Origin: Gordius sp. MW1
Lineage: Eukaryota; Nematomorpha; Gordioida; Gordea; Gordiidae
Reading direction: 5' to 3'
Length of the DNA: 64,000 nt
Assembly: GCA_964036665.1 (NCBI GenBank)
Contig: OZ038527.1
Location: 26,453,901-26,517,900, forward strand
Positions 1 through 10,566 of this stretch are shown piece after piece. The stretch's first letter is position 1, and the number at the start of each line of letters is the position of its first letter. Position numbers and translations under genes: made by a program. The notes under the pieces are model-generated. The model was not told the DNA's origin. It was given only the letters and a program-made list of their open reading frames with translations, and ran no database searches.

Positions 1-551
1 ATATTGGGTTTTATGCGTTTTGACGTTCAATAAAATGTCAATCAAACGCACCTCCTCTTCGTTGAAAATTTGAATATACAGACAGTTCTGTAGTAAAAGT
101 GTATCACTTATAGTAGTTTGTAAAACGTAATCTTTTCTTAACGGTGACAACATTAAATTTCTTAAACGTCATCTTTTCTTAACGGTGACAATATAAAATT
201 TATGAATTAAATTTCTTAAACGTCATCTTTTCTTAACGGTGACAAGACAACATAAAATTTATGAATTAAATTTCTTAAACGTCATCTTTTCTTAACGGTG
301 ACAACATAAAATTTATGAATTAACCTGAAATAAATAAAATTATAGATTATTTGAGAAAATATATAGGTGAAGAAGATGAATTTTTCTCATTATCATTAAA
401 TGAGATATTTTAAAGAAAGATGAAAGTATATATAATTTAAATGTAATATAAAATACTCCAACGTTGATTATTCTGAGTAAATGCTATTTATATATAAATG
501 TCATTATTTATCTATCATTAATTTTTATTAAATGAGATATTTAAATGAGAA
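1..551. other. AT-rich DNA around a minisatellite, no gene seen
   Basis: Outside the tandem repeat at about 125-325 this stretch is AT-rich with no convincing reading frame, splice pattern or RNA gene. Confidence 0.6.
125..325. repeat. Tandem minisatellite, ~60-bp unit, 3-4 copies
   Basis: The block TCATCTTTTCTTAACGGTGA recurs near 168, 226 and 282, with a divergent first copy near 130. Copies are followed by a shared segment ending AAATTTATGAATTAAATTTC. Copies differ by small indels, such as an extra GACAA in the third. No coding potential is visible. It looks like an ordinary local minisatellite. Confidence 0.8.
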
Positions 552-835
552 TAAATTCTGAAACTACCGGCCCGATTCGCGCGAAACTTTACCCGTAGGT
601 TCTCAGGGCGGCCAGGTGTAAAATAGCTTTTTCAGATTGCTAAAATTCCTTTTAGTTTTAAAAATATCGGACATTTCTCGGCTTTTTGGTTTAAAAAAAG
701 GGCTAAATTCTGAAACTTCAGATCCGATTCGAGCGAAAATTTAGCCGTAGATGCCCAGATAGGCCAGGGGTAAAATAGCTTTTTCAGATACCTAAAATAC
801 CTTTTTGTTTTAAAAATATCTGACATTTCCCGTCC
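552..835. repeat. Two tandem copies of a dispersed ~150-bp repeat
   Basis: Two diverged head-to-tail copies (about 552-700 and 706-835) share AATTCTGAAACT, a CCGATTCG core, the stretch GGTAAAATAGCTTTTTCAGA (imperfect in copy 1) and a TTTTAAAAATATC end. A third copy lies inverted at about 4805-4965. A reading frame on the minus strand spans both copies but resembles nothing I know and follows the repeat, so I do not call it a gene. Confidence 0.7.
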
Positions 836-839
836 AGTT

Positions 840-1400
840 TCATTTATAGCAGCATATACAATAATGACGTCATACATACAAAGCTGAAGTTTTCTCGAAT
901 TAGATATTTAAAAGTATAATAAAAATGTTACAGTATACGGTTAAAATTATTGGGGTTTAACAGACTATTTAAATTAAATAAATAAAATTTAAATTATGCG
1001 TTTTTGTCATTATTATCACGTGGTCGATCATAGAAGCATATTTTTAATAAATATCCATCCTTCAATTAATTATTTTATTATATTAAAGAAAATTGTATTT
1101 CAAATAAATCAGCTAACTAGAAAAATAAAATAATGGTATTATTGTATAATAAGTAACAGCATTAATAAGCAATTTTTTCAAAAACATTTAATTTTAGTCG
1201 GATTTGATGACTAAAACAGAATTTGCATTTGGTTTGTCTTATTATATAAATATATACTATAAATAGTGGGTTCATAAAATCATTCGGACCTTTCACATTA
1301 CAAATTATTTCATATATGACCCCAAAGTCTTATTAATAGCTTATACTTATTTAACCACTTAAGGACTGAGCCAAAGCAACGCTTGGCCGGGCACAGCTAG
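840..1400. other. AT-rich intergenic DNA, nothing recognised
   Basis: No reading frame or repeat of note. Near 1360-1405 there is a short GC-richer patch (GCTTGGCCGGGCACAGCTAG on the plus strand) resembling the ends of some dispersed animal repeats; I cannot assign it. Confidence 0.5.
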
Positions 1401-1402
1401 TT

Positions 1403-1490
1403 TACTATAAATCAATAGCTACTACATATACTACAAATCAATGGCTACTACATATACTATAAATCAATGGCTAACACTTATACTATAAAT
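1403..1490. repeat. Minisatellite, ~27-bp unit
   Basis: The unit TACTATAAATCAATGGCTA recurs with small variations about three to four times (TAGCTACTACATATACTA, then ATGGCTACTACATATACT, then ATGGCTAACACTTATACT). Confidence 0.75.
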
Positions 1491-1494
1491 CCGT

Positions 1495-1712
1495 AGACAT
1501 ACGTAGAATACAATTATTTAAAAACATAATAAAAATATAAAGTTTACAAACATTTTTTAGTTAACTACACAAAAATCAGAGATATACGATAAAATTTTAT
1601 ATTCCAAAGCAATACACAATTAATTTCGAAAACGCAATACAATTTATCCCCAAACACAATCCATTTCCACGACACACAGGAGCAATACAATTTCTCCACT
1701 TCCTCTCCCCGT
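1495..1712. repeat. Direct repeat flanking the HINE array (copy 1)
   Basis: About 215 bp from GACATACGTAGAATACAATT to CCACTTCCTCTCCCCGTTT recurs in the same orientation at about 5650-5895 with only scattered differences. The two copies bracket the two Helentron-like copies between them. They could be a duplicated target segment produced by unequal exchange or a repeat family of their own. Confidence 0.8.
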
Positions 1713-2049
1713 TTATTTTTTTAATTGCTATGCAATTTATGGGCTCGTTTTTGGTTGTCCGTTGTCCGTTGATGTCCGTCTCTATCTATTTGCATTGGGT
1801 ATATTAGGTTATCGATTTTTTAAATTAATGCATGAGAAAGAGGTGCCCCACCCCTCATCTCTACCTCCCTCGCTGTGTTATTTTTTAAATTAATGCATAA
1901 GAGGTGGCCCACCCCTCATCTCTATCTACCTCGCTTTCGGGCGGGGTCGGGTTTTAATTGCTATGTTAAATTAATGCATAAGTATATCTATTCGTTTTTG
2001 GATTGGGTAACATTGATATTAATTGCTATAATTACCCTATGCCCTCCAC

Positions 2050-2200
2050 TACAAGGGCCTATGCCTCTACTGATATGGGTGCCTGTGCCCCTACAAAAGC
2101 CTATGCCTCTATTAATGTGGGTTCGAACCCCGGCGAACGTCCTGAATTGCTGGTTTGATTCCCGGAGAGGGCAAATTTTTTTTTTTTTTTTTAATTAAAT
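2050..2200 (+). repeat. tRNA-like T-arm motifs inside HINE copy A
   Basis: GGGTTCGAACCCCGG (2119) and GGTTTGATTCCCGGAG (2150) resemble the pol III B box/T-arm, followed by GAGAGGGCAAA and a long T run at 2169. The same tail follows the more complete tRNA-like head at 5150-5240. This may be a captured SINE fragment. Confidence 0.4.
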
Positions 2201-2379
2201 TAATATATTTTTCCTGTTACTACCATTGATAATATGACTTTTTGGCCGTCCGCTTGTTCTAATATTGTTTCATTTTATTATATAATAAACATAAATAAAA
2301 GTTGTTTACTTTTAATTGCTATGCAATTTAACTAGTTTTTGGGTTAGAATCCCGGAGTTTTTTTTGACTCTTATGATTG

Positions 2380-2900
2380 TTCTTGTTATTATCATTGATA
2401 ATAAGACTTTTTGGCCGTCCGCTGGCTGCTGACCAATGAAAAAATATGACCATTGGCCAAAATGTGAATCCGAGTTTATTTTTTCGTTTTTTTTTGACTA
2501 TTATGATTGTTCCTGTTACTACCATTGCTATTATGACTTTTTGGCCGTCCGCTGGCTCCTGACCGATGGAAAAAATGACCATAGGCCAAAATGTGAATCA
2601 AAATTATTTTTTTCTTTTTTTTTTGACTATTATGATTGTTCCTGTTCTTACCATTGCTATTATGACTTTTTGGCCGTCCGCTGGCTGCTGAACAATGGAA
2701 TAAAATGACCATTGGCCAAAATGTGATTCGAAAATTTTTTTTTCGTTTTTTTTACTCTTATGAATTTATATCCATTTTTACCGTGTGCTGGCTGCTGACC
2801 AATGGAAAAAAATAATTATTGGCCAAAGTGAGCATCACATTTTTTTTCCGTTTTTTTGGCTATCATTGACTTATAGAGTATCTGTTGGTACTGACCAATG
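2380..2900 (+). repeat. ~130-bp tandem repeats with CCAAT/ATTGG dyads
   Basis: Four or more units each contain TGGCCGTCCG (about 2411, 2543, 2671), then CTGACCAATGG, an A-rich spacer and GACCATTGGCC, ending in a T tract. CCAAT on one strand and ATTGG a few bases later form a short dyad in every unit. Reading frames spanning the array on both strands are repeat artefacts. Confidence 0.8.
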
Positions 2901-4804
2901 GAGAAAAAATGACCATTCGCCAAATTTTTGATTTTTTTAATTAAAAATTGTTCAAATTCAACAAAAAATTTCTCCCAACAATTCTGCAAATTCTTAACAT
3001 TGTGATGTTTTATAATATAATGTTTGTTAGACCCATAATCACTAAAGGCCGTAAAAACTAATGTAATACGCAACTAGATGCAAACATTAAATCTAACCCT
3101 AACCCTTGCCTATATTACATTTTGCCTATAAATGGAAAATTTGTATGAATAATTAATTAATCATTAGGCATTTAATACCCCCCTATAGGCATTCTCGCCC
3201 CTTCCCACCTTTCTCGCCCATAAATTGCATAGCAAATATGATACATTTATACGAAATATAGATGAGTCGTCCCCCCTTCCCTTCCCCCCTTCCCTTCCCC
3301 CCTTCCCTTCTCCCCTCCCCCTTCCCACGAGGGCCGAAGGCCCGAGTATTTTTTTTTAATTGCTATGCAATTTATGGGCTCGTTTTTGGTTGTCCGTTGA
3401 TGTCCGTTGATGTCCGTTGATGTCCGTCCGTTTACCCTCCAATGTATATATTTAATTAAATTAATATTTTGTTCTTGTTAATACCATTGATAATATGACT
3501 TTTTGACCGTCCGCAGGCTACTGACCATTGAAAAAAATGACCATTGGCCAAATAAATCGAATTTTTTTTTCGTTTTTGAATAGGTTAACATTGATAATTA
3601 CCCTATGCCCTCCACTACAAGGGCCTATGCATCTACTGATATGGGTCCCTGTGCCCCTATTTAATTAAATGCTATGCAATTTATGGGCTCGCTTTCCATT
3701 TTAGTTGCTATGCAATTTATGGGCTCACTTTCCATTTTGTTTGTCCGCCTATTCGGCGTGCTACACCGAATGTCTTGTGCTACACCGAATGTCTTGTCAC
3801 GCACCGAATGTCTTGTTTTGTTTACTTTTAATTTTTGTTAATTTAACTAGTTTTTGGGTTCGAATACCGGAGTTTTTTTTGACTCTTATGATTGTTCTTG
3901 TTATTACCATTGATAATAAGACTTTATGGCCGTCCGTTGGGTGCTGACCAATGAAAAAAATGACCATTGGCCAAAATGTGAATCCAAGTTTTTTTTTCGT
4001 TGTTTTTTTTGACTATTATGATTGTTCCTGTTACTACCATTGCTATTATGACTTTTTGGCCGTCCGTTGTCTGCTGACCAATGGAATGAAATGACCATTG
4101 GCCAAAATGTGATTCGAAAACTTTTTTTTTGTTTTTTTTGACTATTATGAATTTATATCCACTTTTACCCTGTCCTGGCTGCTGACCAATGAAAAAAAAT
4201 GACCATTGGCTAAATTGTAATTCGAAATTTTTTTTTCTCGTTTTTTTTTACTCTTATGAATTTATATCCACTTTTACCGTGTGCTGGCTGCTGACTAATG
4301 GAAAAAAATGACCATTGGCCAAAGTGAGCATCAAAATTTTTTTTCCGTTTTTTTGGCTATCATTGACTTATAGAGTATCTGTTGGTACTGACCAATGAAA
4401 AAAAATGACCATTGGCCAAATTTTATATATAACATAAAATTTATTATAGATGGTCTAACAGACAGCCAACTATGTAATATACATTTTTAACCTTATAAAT
4501 GCATTTATATTTTTTTATTGGGTTAATATATTTCATTTAATTAGATTGTTATTTCATAGAAAACCTAAAAAGTAATAGTTAAAAAAAATATAGGTATTAG
4601 ATTCTAATTTACGATACAATATATTGATAGAAACTAACACAAAATTCGAAACCTCCTTCAAAGGTATAATCATAGCCCGTTCTTTCTTATTAAATTCAAT
4701 CTACTATTAAACTATTAAAACACGAATTGTACTTTATTAGATGGCGCGCGTTGGTTTAAATAATTAATTATCTACGTTTTATAGATATTACACCGCACGT
4801 GTGG

Positions 4805-4965
4805 CCGGGAAAAGTCCGATATTTTTAAAACGAAAAAGTATTTTAGGAATCTGAAAAGGCTATTTTACCCCTGGCCGCCCTGGGCACCTACGGGTAAAGT
4901 TTCGAGCGAATCGGGCGGGTAGTTTCAGAATTAAGCCCTTTTTTAAAACTAAAAGGAATTTTTAT
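4805..4965 (-). repeat. Inverted third copy of the 552-835 repeat
   Basis: It shares the TATTTTACCCCTGGCC, CACCTACGGGTAAAG and GTTTCAGAATT blocks with 552-835 in reverse orientation. It sits in the segment that interrupts HINE copy B. Confidence 0.75.
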
Positions 4966-5149
4966 TTTAATTTTTTTCTTTAAAATTAAATTAATATTAT
5001 GTTCTTGTTAATACCATTGATAATTTGACAATTTGACAGTCCGCTGGCCACTGACCGATGAAATATATTGATTTTCTAAACATATAACAGAACTTTATTA
5101 TTTCATTATCTATATAAATAACATAATAACTTCTACTATTTTAATACCA

Positions 5150-5245
5150 GCATGGTGTGACGGGTTATAGCGCACGGCTTGTAAACAGGGTGACCTGGAT
5201 ATCCCGGGTTCAAGGTCGGGAGAGGGCAAATTTTTTTTTTTTTAA
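5150..5245 (+). repeat. tRNA-derived (SINE-like) segment
   Basis: GGTTATAGCGCACGGCTTGT resembles a D-arm/A-box running into an anticodon-like stem-loop with TTGTAA, and CCCGGGTTCAAGGTCGGG resembles a T-arm/B box. The loop would carry TGT, suggesting a tRNA-Thr ancestor. A GAGAGGGCAAA tail and T run follow. The fold is imperfect and there is no proper acceptor stem, so this is not a functional tRNA gene. Confidence 0.4.
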
Positions 5246-5649
5246 TTAATTTAATATTTTGTTCTTGTTAATATCATTGATAATATGACTTTTTGATCGT
5301 CCGCAGGCTACTGACCAATGAAAAAAATGGCCATTGGCCAAATAAATCGAAATTTTTTTTTCGTTTTTGAATTGGTTAACATTGATAATTACCCTATGCC
5401 CTCCCCTACAAGGGTCTATAACTAATTATTTTGCATTTAATACCCCCCTATAGGCATTCTCGCCCCTTCCTACCTTTCTCGCCCATAAATTGCATAGCAA
5501 ATATGCTACGTTTATACGGAGTATAGATGAGTCGCCCCCCCCTTCCCTTCCCCTACTCCCCTTCCCACGAGGGCCGAAGGCCCGAGTGTTTATTTATTTT
5601 TATTTATTTTTTCTATTTTTTTTATTTCTTTTTTTTGAGAGGGGGGTTT

Positions 5650-5895
5650 TAAACATACGTAAAATACAATTATTTAAAAACATAATAGAAATATAATATA
5701 TATACAATTAAAACGTATAAAGTTTACAAACATTTTATAGATAACTACACAAAAATCAGAGATATACAATACAATTTTATATTCCAAAGCAATACACAAT
5801 TAATTTCGCAAACGCAAAACAATTTATCCACAAACACAATCCATTTCCAAAACAAACAGGAGCAATACAATTTCTCCACTTCCTCTCCCCGTTTT
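5650..5895. repeat. Direct repeat flanking the HINE array (copy 2)
   Basis: Second copy of the 1495-1712 segment in the same orientation, with a short insertion (ATATATACAATTAAAACG) near 5699. A weaker third similarity begins near 5950 (GTAGACATTAGTGGAATACG). Confidence 0.8.
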
Positions 5896-6384
5896 TTTTA
5901 TTTTTATTTTATTTTTTTATTTTTTTTTATTTTTTTTTTTGGAAGAGGGGTTGTAGACATTAGTGGAATACGATTATCATATAAACATTCAATTCCATAC
6001 ATATATTCATTACATTATAAATAATTCGCATATAAAATATTTCACTCCAGACAACGCTACGCCCCGACATACCATATCCCATTTTGATATGTATACAATA
6101 TCTTGCCAATTGTCTTTTTTTTTTGTATTTTTTTTATATATATATATTATTTTTTTTATATATAAATAATTGAGGATAAAATACAATTAAGTACTAGAAC
6201 ATAAAGCAGGGTAGATGTATAGAGGTAGGATAGTGTTAGAATAGCAAAATATATCTAGATGTTAATAGTTAAGCAGCACGTAAGATACATGTTAGATATA
6301 GTGTTAACATAGCAAGCGTTAGACTAAAAATTAGCTATTAAATGGCCCATCATAACGTTTCATTAAACCAATATTTACAGACCT
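5896..6384. other. T-rich low-complexity DNA, no gene seen
   Basis: Long T/TTTTA tracts (5897-5940, 6116-6165) and AT-rich DNA. No supported feature. Confidence 0.6.
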
Positions 6385-7227
6385 TCCTTTCTTCTTTTTA
6401 GCTGATTCATGTGCCGCACCACTAAATTCCCACTGTTATCCTCGACCATCTACTTAAAGTTACTATCTGCCTTTCGCACTATCCCTTTCGTCCACTTTAT
6501 ACCGCCGTCAAACATCTGCACCCACACCAAATCTTCTTTTTTGAACTTTTTTTCTTGGCTAACTCTCCTACATTCTCATTTTTTATTAAGTCTAGCCAAC
6601 ACCTGCCCCTCTCACCCAAGAATTTTTCACTGGGGGACTTCTCCACTTCCTTCCGTGTGCTATTTTACATAACTGCATCTTCCATAATTCTCCTCCACCA
6701 GCCTCTCTCTTTATAAACCAACTCTTTACTACGCCTATCATTCTTTCCGCCTGGCCATTGTGGGTAATATGGAGCCGTCACTTCATGTCTCACTCCCTGT
6801 GCCAGGAAGAAATTTTTTAACTCTTACTTATAAAAGCCGGACCACCATCCGACACTATCATCAGAGGCAAGCCATATTTTCCGAACAAGCCTTTCATTAT
6901 GCCAATCACCACCCTCCCCTACATCTTACTAACTTTAAAGAATTTAACCCACTTGGAATAAGCGTCTACCACTAATAGATATGCCTTACCCCATTCAAAG
7001 AAATCCACATGTATTCTTTCCCAACCCTTGCGGCCAATTTCCACTTACCCTTCTTCCCACCACGAGGCATATCACTTACAGCATTACATGCCTCACATGC
7101 TCTGGCCAGGTCCTCAATATCCCGGCTCATTTCTGGGCACCACCTATATTCCCTCGCCCATTGTTTTATCTTAACAATCCCTTGATGTCCCGCATGTAAA
7201 ACCCTTAATGTTTTCTCTTTTAAAATC
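6385..7227 (-). pseudogene. Integrase region of the old gypsy element
   Basis: The minus-strand translation contains a zinc-site-like segment with CEACNAVSDMPRGGKKG, then the core motif WERIHVDFF with DAYSKW, VSDGGP and, lower down, GAPYYPQW, which matches the integrase GxxYhPQxNG block. The frame ends near 6390 with VRHMNQLK, the usual end of the tail domain. Stops occur after the core start and near the PQW block. By family knowledge the protein would insert element cDNA into the genome; this copy cannot. Confidence 0.7.
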
Positions 7228-7597
7228 TCAGATTATTACTCTTGCCCCTCCCATTAAACAACCCTCCACCAAGTGCAACTCTTTACTCACCCTCCTAAAC
7301 GCTCTCCACTCATAACTCCATTCTTTGTTCCATTGCACACACTCACAAACCTGTTGCAAAACATCATCTCCAACCATGCTATTTTTTATCCGATCCCAAG
7401 ACACGGGCCCACTTTCCTCTACCATTAGCGCGGCCACTCTCACATACTCATTGGCCAGCCCTTCCAAATGGTGACAACTATCATCTGCTTTTTCAACCTC
7501 CTTTTTAGGTACCCATCTAGACAGAATATCTGGCAGATAGTTAATCTTGCCGGCCATATATTCGATTGTAACACTAAACCCGCCCATTAATATCAAC
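7228..7597 (-). pseudogene. C-terminal RNase H and linker of the old gypsy element
   Basis: YMAGKINYLPDILSRW matches the end of Ty3/gypsy RNase H (the G-K-x-N-x-x-D-x-L-S-R block). It is followed by a linker with GDDVLQQVCECVQWNKEW. The frame starts exactly at the left target duplication (TCAAC, 7593-7597) of the inserted mag-like element, and its N-terminal partner is at 11822-12191. Confidence 0.75.
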
Positions 7598-7780
7598 TAT
7601 AGGATATCCAATAAGATAAACACTTTATTGGATAAGACAAAAAGTAACTGTTGGTAATTACAATAACACGTTTAAATAGACATTCAATTTAAGAACAATA
7701 AACAATCAATTACCATTGTATTGCAATTCAAACGCTCAAGGTCATTGCCAATTAGGTAGATAGTATTTGCATACATTACA
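7598..7780 (-). repeat. 3' LTR of the mag-like element
   Basis: 183 bp, ending CATACATTACA on the plus strand (TGTAATGTATG at the LTR start in element orientation) and beginning TATAGGATATCC. It differs from the 5' LTR at TTGGATAAG/TTGAATAAG and TTACCATTG/TTAACATTG. Confidence 0.93.
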
Positions 7781-7797
7781 TTACTCCCCCATTTAAA
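7781..7797 (-). other. Polypurine tract of the mag-like element
   Basis: On the minus strand AAATGGGGGAGTAA directly abuts the 3' LTR start TGTAATG. A purine tract at this point is where plus-strand cDNA priming occurs in LTR elements. Confidence 0.8.
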
Positions 7798-8440
7798 GTT
7801 GCCCTCCATCGTATCGATCAGGTGGTTTGGATACCCTTTTGTGTTCTAGAATGTTTCGCTCTGACACCGCACCTTGGTCGATCGTTGTTCTTTCCCGTAA
7901 CTGATCTCCGTGTTTCCTTCTTGTATTTCCGTCTATATTAACGTCATACGTAGTCAAACTTGTTCGTGCTTCTACAAGTCCTTCCCTCCATCCCGGACTT
8001 GTGTCATTATGTACCCACACCTGCTGCTCGGGTTCGAAGAATCTTTCTTGGGTCCATCGGTTTTTATAGTACTTTTGTTTCCAGATCGATTCTTCAACCT
8101 TGTCGCAAGTCGTTCTTCTGAGCTGGTCTAGCGTCGTACGAATCCTGCGATTGAACATCGCCTCAGCCGGGCTAATACCTGTAGTCACGTTTTGACTACT
8201 ACGCATGCTCATTAATACTTGTAGTAAGTTTAACGAGTCATTAACCCCCGACTTTTTATTCGCATAGAACTTACTTTTAATAGTTCTAATATATCTCTCG
8301 GCTAAACCATTAGATTTGGGGTGGTAGGGCGGTCCCGTAAATTGAACTATGCCATTGTTTTTACAAAAAATTTTAAACCGTAGATTTAAATTGCGGACCA
8401 TTGTCACTGACAATATATCTAGGCAACCCAAAACGCGCAA
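7793..8440 (-). pseudogene. Integrase C-terminal half of the mag-like element
   Basis: The useful part starts at about residue 16 and continues the integrase core that stops at 8373 in another frame. GPPYHPKSNGLAERYIRT contains the third catalytic acidic residue (E of AER). TGISPAEAMFNRRIRT and a basic tail ending near the polypurine tract follow. The first residues (MRVLGCLDIL) overlap the previous frame and are probably not coding. A single indel near 8375-8440 would explain the break. Confidence 0.8.
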
Positions 8441-9806
8441 AAATAGTCCTTAAATTTTGAATAATTTTTGTTGAGTTTATCTCGCCCAGCACCATTACTT
8501 CGGGCCATTTGGTAAAAGCATCAATGCAAACTAACCAATACTTCTTATTGATGGGTCCCGCTAAGTCTATGTGAACCCGTTCCCAAGGCTTGTTAGGAAC
8601 GTTCCAAGCGTATAGGGGTACCTCTTTAATGTTTGGTCGTTCTTCTTGACAATATTTACATGTATTTACGTATTTTTCTATGTCTAAGTCAATATTACTC
8701 CAGTAAACATAATATCTCCCTAATGACTTCATAGCCACGATTCCCGGATGACCATCATGTAAAATTTTAAGAATATCTGGCCTTAATTTTTCCGGAATTA
8801 TAAGTCGATCTTTATAAAATAAAAGATTATTTTCGAAAGAAATGTAATTTCTTAATTGCAGGTATTTTCGTACGTTATCGTTATTTGAAGAGCCTTGCCA
8901 TCTATTTTTAAATTGCTCTATAACTTCTTTAAGTACATTATCTTTTATTGTTTCCTCTACAATATTTTTTGTATTCAAAGTCAAATCATCGATTAGTTGT
9001 AATTTAATTCTTCGTATATCATTATCTATGTTTAAATTATGAGGTGAATCCTTTAGGCATAAACGAGAAAGTGCGTCAGCACACTGATTAGATTTCCCAG
9101 GAATGTATTTTATATCATAATCATATTGAAGTAATTTAATTGCCCATCTTAGTAACCTATTATTCGTTATTTTACTAAGATCCCGGGTTGTCCCAAAAAT
9201 ATTTTTAAGAGGGTGGTGGTCTGTCTGAATTGTAAATTTACGACCATAAATATACTGATGGAATTTGTTTATCGCATAAATTACTGCCGATGCCTCTCTG
9301 TCGATGACAGAGTAATTTTTCTCAGCGGGATTTAGGGAACGAGAGGCGTAGGCAATAGGTTTTTCTTGGCCTGAGGAAAACTTATGCGCTATAACTGCTC
9401 CTAGACCTAAATCTGACGCGTCGATTGAAATTATGATAGGCAATTCTTTTTGATATGGCACTATAGTTTTTCTGTTAGAAATTATAGTTTTAACTTTTTC
9501 AAAAGTTAATTTTTCTAAGTCGCCCCATACCCATTTTGTATTTATGGAAGTTAATTTGTATAAAGGAGCGCAATTTATCTGAAGTTTGGGGATAAAAGTT
9601 TCTAAATAGTTTACCAACCCAAGGAAAGAACGAAGTTCCTTTTTGTTTTCTGGTGTTTTAAAACTTTTAATCTTTAGAACCTTATCCTCACTCGCTGTTA
9701 TACCTTCACTATTAATAATATGTCCTAAGTATTTGACAGACTTTTTAAATAGTTGCATTTTTGTTTGAGATGTTGTTAAACCAACAGTTTGAAAAAGATT
9801 TAACAC
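8373..9806 (-). pseudogene. RT thumb, RNase H and N-terminal integrase of the mag-like element
   Basis: 477 codons open. Residues 1-90 are the RT thumb/connection (VKYLGHIINSEGI, LRSFLGLVNYLETFIP). RNase H spans about 122-250 with D129, E171, D196 and the GKSNQCADALSR end. The integrase zinc site is H350, H353, C383, C386. The core carries D414 (VHIDLAG) and D468 (VSDNGPQF). The frame is lost just after the second catalytic aspartate. Upstream it lacks the RT palm, which lies in two other frames (9806-10514). All visible catalytic residues in this part are intact. Confidence 0.88.
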
Positions 9807-9905
9807 TGTTACTAATTTGTTTAAAAGGATCCTTTTCGTTTTTACCGCTAATTATAACATCGTCCATAAAGACGCTCACCCCGGGTATGTTATTAACCAA
9901 TTGTC
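9807..9905 (-). pseudogene. RT catalytic loop segment between two frames
   Basis: The minus-strand translation around 9855-9890 reads VSVFMDDVIIS, the RT motif C with both aspartates (FMDD, equivalent to YxDD). It lies in a frame different from the palm N-half (9906-10514) and from the thumb (8373-9806), so at least two indels bracket it. Confidence 0.75.
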
Positions 9906-10514
9906 TCATAAACCTATGAAAGATAATCGGCGCTGTTGTGAGCCCAAACGTAATCTCTTATAACGAAAATATCCTACATGCGTTGATATGTTTAAATATT
10001 TCCTTGATTTCTCATCAAGTTCAAGCTGTAAAAAGGCATCCCTGAGATCAATGATAGAAAAAATTTTACCTCCGGCTATTCTTTCGGCCACGTCACTAAA
10101 AGTCGGTAAAATATCCTGATCTTTAGCCAAGTGTTGATTTATGGTTAAACGAAAATCACCACATATACGCACCTGCCCTGTTTTCTTCTTAACATTTACC
10201 GTTGGCGTAGCCCATTTAATCGGCGTTAAAGTAGGATTAACTTTTTCAATGACGTCTTCGTTAAGTAGACGTTGTAGTTCATCTTCTACAGCTTGTCGTA
10301 GTGGAAACGGTACTCTTCTTGCTGCAAACATTTTTGGCATCGCATCATCATTGATTTCCAGTGTCACTTTGAAGTCTTCTACTTTTCCTAATTTATCGGA
10401 AAAGACATGGGGAAATTGTTTAAGAATTGCATGTACATTTGAAGGTATTTCAATAATAGAATTTAGGCAAACCAGCTTTGGTAAAGTTAAGTTAAATTTG
10501 GAGATAAAAGGCAT
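9906..10514 (-). pseudogene. RT palm N-half of the mag-like element
   Basis: 202 codons. The first 60 residues are the protease-RT linker (FPHVFSDKLGKVEDFKV, typical of the family). RT motifs follow: VRICGDFRLTIN (about 115-126) and SIIDLRDAFLQLEL (motif A, catalytic D156). The frame goes wrong after YKRLRLG, where the palm should continue toward the FMDD loop. The break to the upstream gag-protease frame at 10515-10566 may be a programmed frameshift or an indel. Confidence 0.82.
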
Positions 10515-10566
10515 ACCAAAATTGCTGAACCTTTACCTTGGATGACATAAATATCTAAGTACTTTG

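Larger units (their letters stand above)
1723..3347 (+). mobile_element. HINE (DINE-1/Helentron-like) non-autonomous element, copy A
   Basis: The element begins AATTGCTATGCAATTTATGG and carries the inverted form of that block (CCATAAATTGCATAGCAAAT) near 3219, a subterminal inverted repeat. Between them lie about 130-bp tandem repeats (2380-2900) and a telomere-like CTAACCCTAACCC patch (3093). After the inner inverted block come a CCCTTCC pyrimidine microsatellite and a GC-rich stem-loop GGGCCGAAGGCCC (3331-3343), then T-runs. Subterminal inverted repeats, central tandem repeats, a microsatellite and a 3' hairpin are the architecture described for Helentron-associated elements. No protein is encoded, so helicase would have to come from elsewhere. 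The class assignment is inference; that this is a repeat family is seen directly from three copies. Confidence 0.6.
3358..5587 (+). mobile_element. HINE-like element, copy B, head-to-tail with copy A
   Basis: It starts with the same AATTGCTATGC head about ten T residues after the end of copy A, and ends at a second GGGCCGAAGGCCC hairpin (5571-5583) preceded by the inverted subterminal block and pyrimidine microsatellite. Internal tandem units lie at about 3480-4420. The copy is interrupted by about 550 bp at 4430-4980 that carries the dispersed repeat of 552-835 in inverse orientation, and holds extra head fragments near 3670 and 3705. Head-to-tail arrays are known for DINE-1-like elements. 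Confidence 0.6.

Noticed and set aside
2436..2712. Overlapping open frames on both strands across the HINE tandem repeats
   Set aside because: They follow the ~130-bp repeat period and have low-complexity Tyr/Lys-rich translations; no protein evidence.
3331..3360. GGGCCGAAGGCCC hairpin plus T run as a bacterial-type terminator
   Set aside because: The window is animal nuclear DNA and the hairpin recurs at the same place in three repeat copies. It is a mobile-element end structure.
5150..5230. Functional tRNA-Thr gene
   Set aside because: No acceptor stem pairing, an aberrant variable region, and location in a repeat with a decayed relative at 2110.
6409..7199. Plus-strand frames at 6409-7199, 7910-8131, 10141-10545, 10901-11221, 11962-12781 as genes
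   Set aside because: They are antisense to gypsy gag-pol frames with clear domains, or run on from such antisense stretches without any family resemblance.
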